From contig BRON01000017.1 in the NCBI GenBank assembly GCA_024345305.1, positions 620,001 through 684,000 of the forward strand: a stretch of 64,000 nucleotides of DNA, in the 5' to 3' direction. A program made the translations under genes and the position numbers. Each line of letters starts with the position of its first letter. Within the stretch, counting starts at the first letter, position 1. The notes under the pieces were generated by a model. It saw nothing but the letters and a program-made list of their open reading frames with translations. It was not told where the DNA came from and did not search any database. Origin of the DNA: Mrakia gelida (taxonomy: Eukaryota; Basidiomycota; Tremellomycetes; Cystofilobasidiales; Mrakiaceae). Shown in pieces: positions 63,882 to 64,000 of this stretch.

Positions 63882-64000
63882 CTGGTTCTCAATACCCTTC
63901 GATGTTAATGGTTTCCCTATTCATATCTCTCTCGTCTCGTCTCGTCTTCGTTGTATTCTTTTTGGGGGTTGTTGTTGGGCGAGGAGAGTTGAGCTCTCGC
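63882..64000. other. 3' flank at the window edge
   Basis: T-rich sequence after the stop of the preceding gene; nothing else is seen. Confidence 0.4.

Overview
The window is nuclear DNA of a fungus, most likely a basidiomycete yeast of the Pucciniomycotina (red-yeast) type. That placement is an inference from style: moderately GC-rich sequence, C-ending codons, very many short introns that mostly start GTGAGT or GTTCGT, carry a CTGAC branch point about 30-45 nt before the acceptor and end in CAG, and proteins of clear fungal type. There is no bacterial, plasmid or viral content. Because of the introns most genes are broken over many reading frames. I rebuilt exon chains by hand, and nearly all chains given below add up to a whole number of codons.

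Layout. 1-8 kb: the end of an unrecognised gene, an intron-bearing tRNA-Tyr, repeat copy A, a truncated second copy of a cytochrome oxidase subunit gene, the carnitine/acylcarnitine carrier (CRC1) and a GNAT-like protein. 9-18 kb: the intact cytochrome c oxidase subunit 6A gene, fimbrin (SAC6) and a ferric reductase. 18-26 kb, minus strand: glucose-6-phosphate isomerase, prohibitin-2 and an unrecognised basic protein. 26-38 kb: repeat copies B and C in inverted orientation flank an alpha-arrestin-like gene and a DUF4048-like gene. 38-46 kb: an AVO2-like ankyrin protein (TORC2), GPP34/VPS74, cyclophilin H and RPS26. 47-57 kb: an orthodox aquaporin, a GH1 beta-glucosidase and a secreted TAP-like alpha/beta hydrolase. 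57-64 kb: an F-box-like gene, an unrecognised multi-exon gene, repeat copy D and a small Ser-rich membrane protein.

The gene content is ordinary housekeeping: mitochondrial function (CRC1, COX6A, PHB2), glycolysis, actin bundling, Golgi retention, iron and water transport, translation. I see no operon-like or defence system. What stands out is gene architecture. Exons of 5, 6, 7, 10, 11, 13 and 16 nt are needed to restore conserved active-site or signature residues in the beta-glucosidase, COX6A, carnitine carrier and ferric reductase genes. There are also several GC-AG introns and a habit of placing introns at or just after the start codon.

The second point of interest is a dispersed repeat family of about 0.4-1.1 kb with four copies (A-D). 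It carries its own intron-like segments with a TACTAAC branch point, unlike the CTGAC of the host genes. The third is a recent inverted duplication of the COX6A 5' half. Limits: no similarity search was possible, so family names rest on recognised motifs, and UTR ends and some start codons are uncertain.
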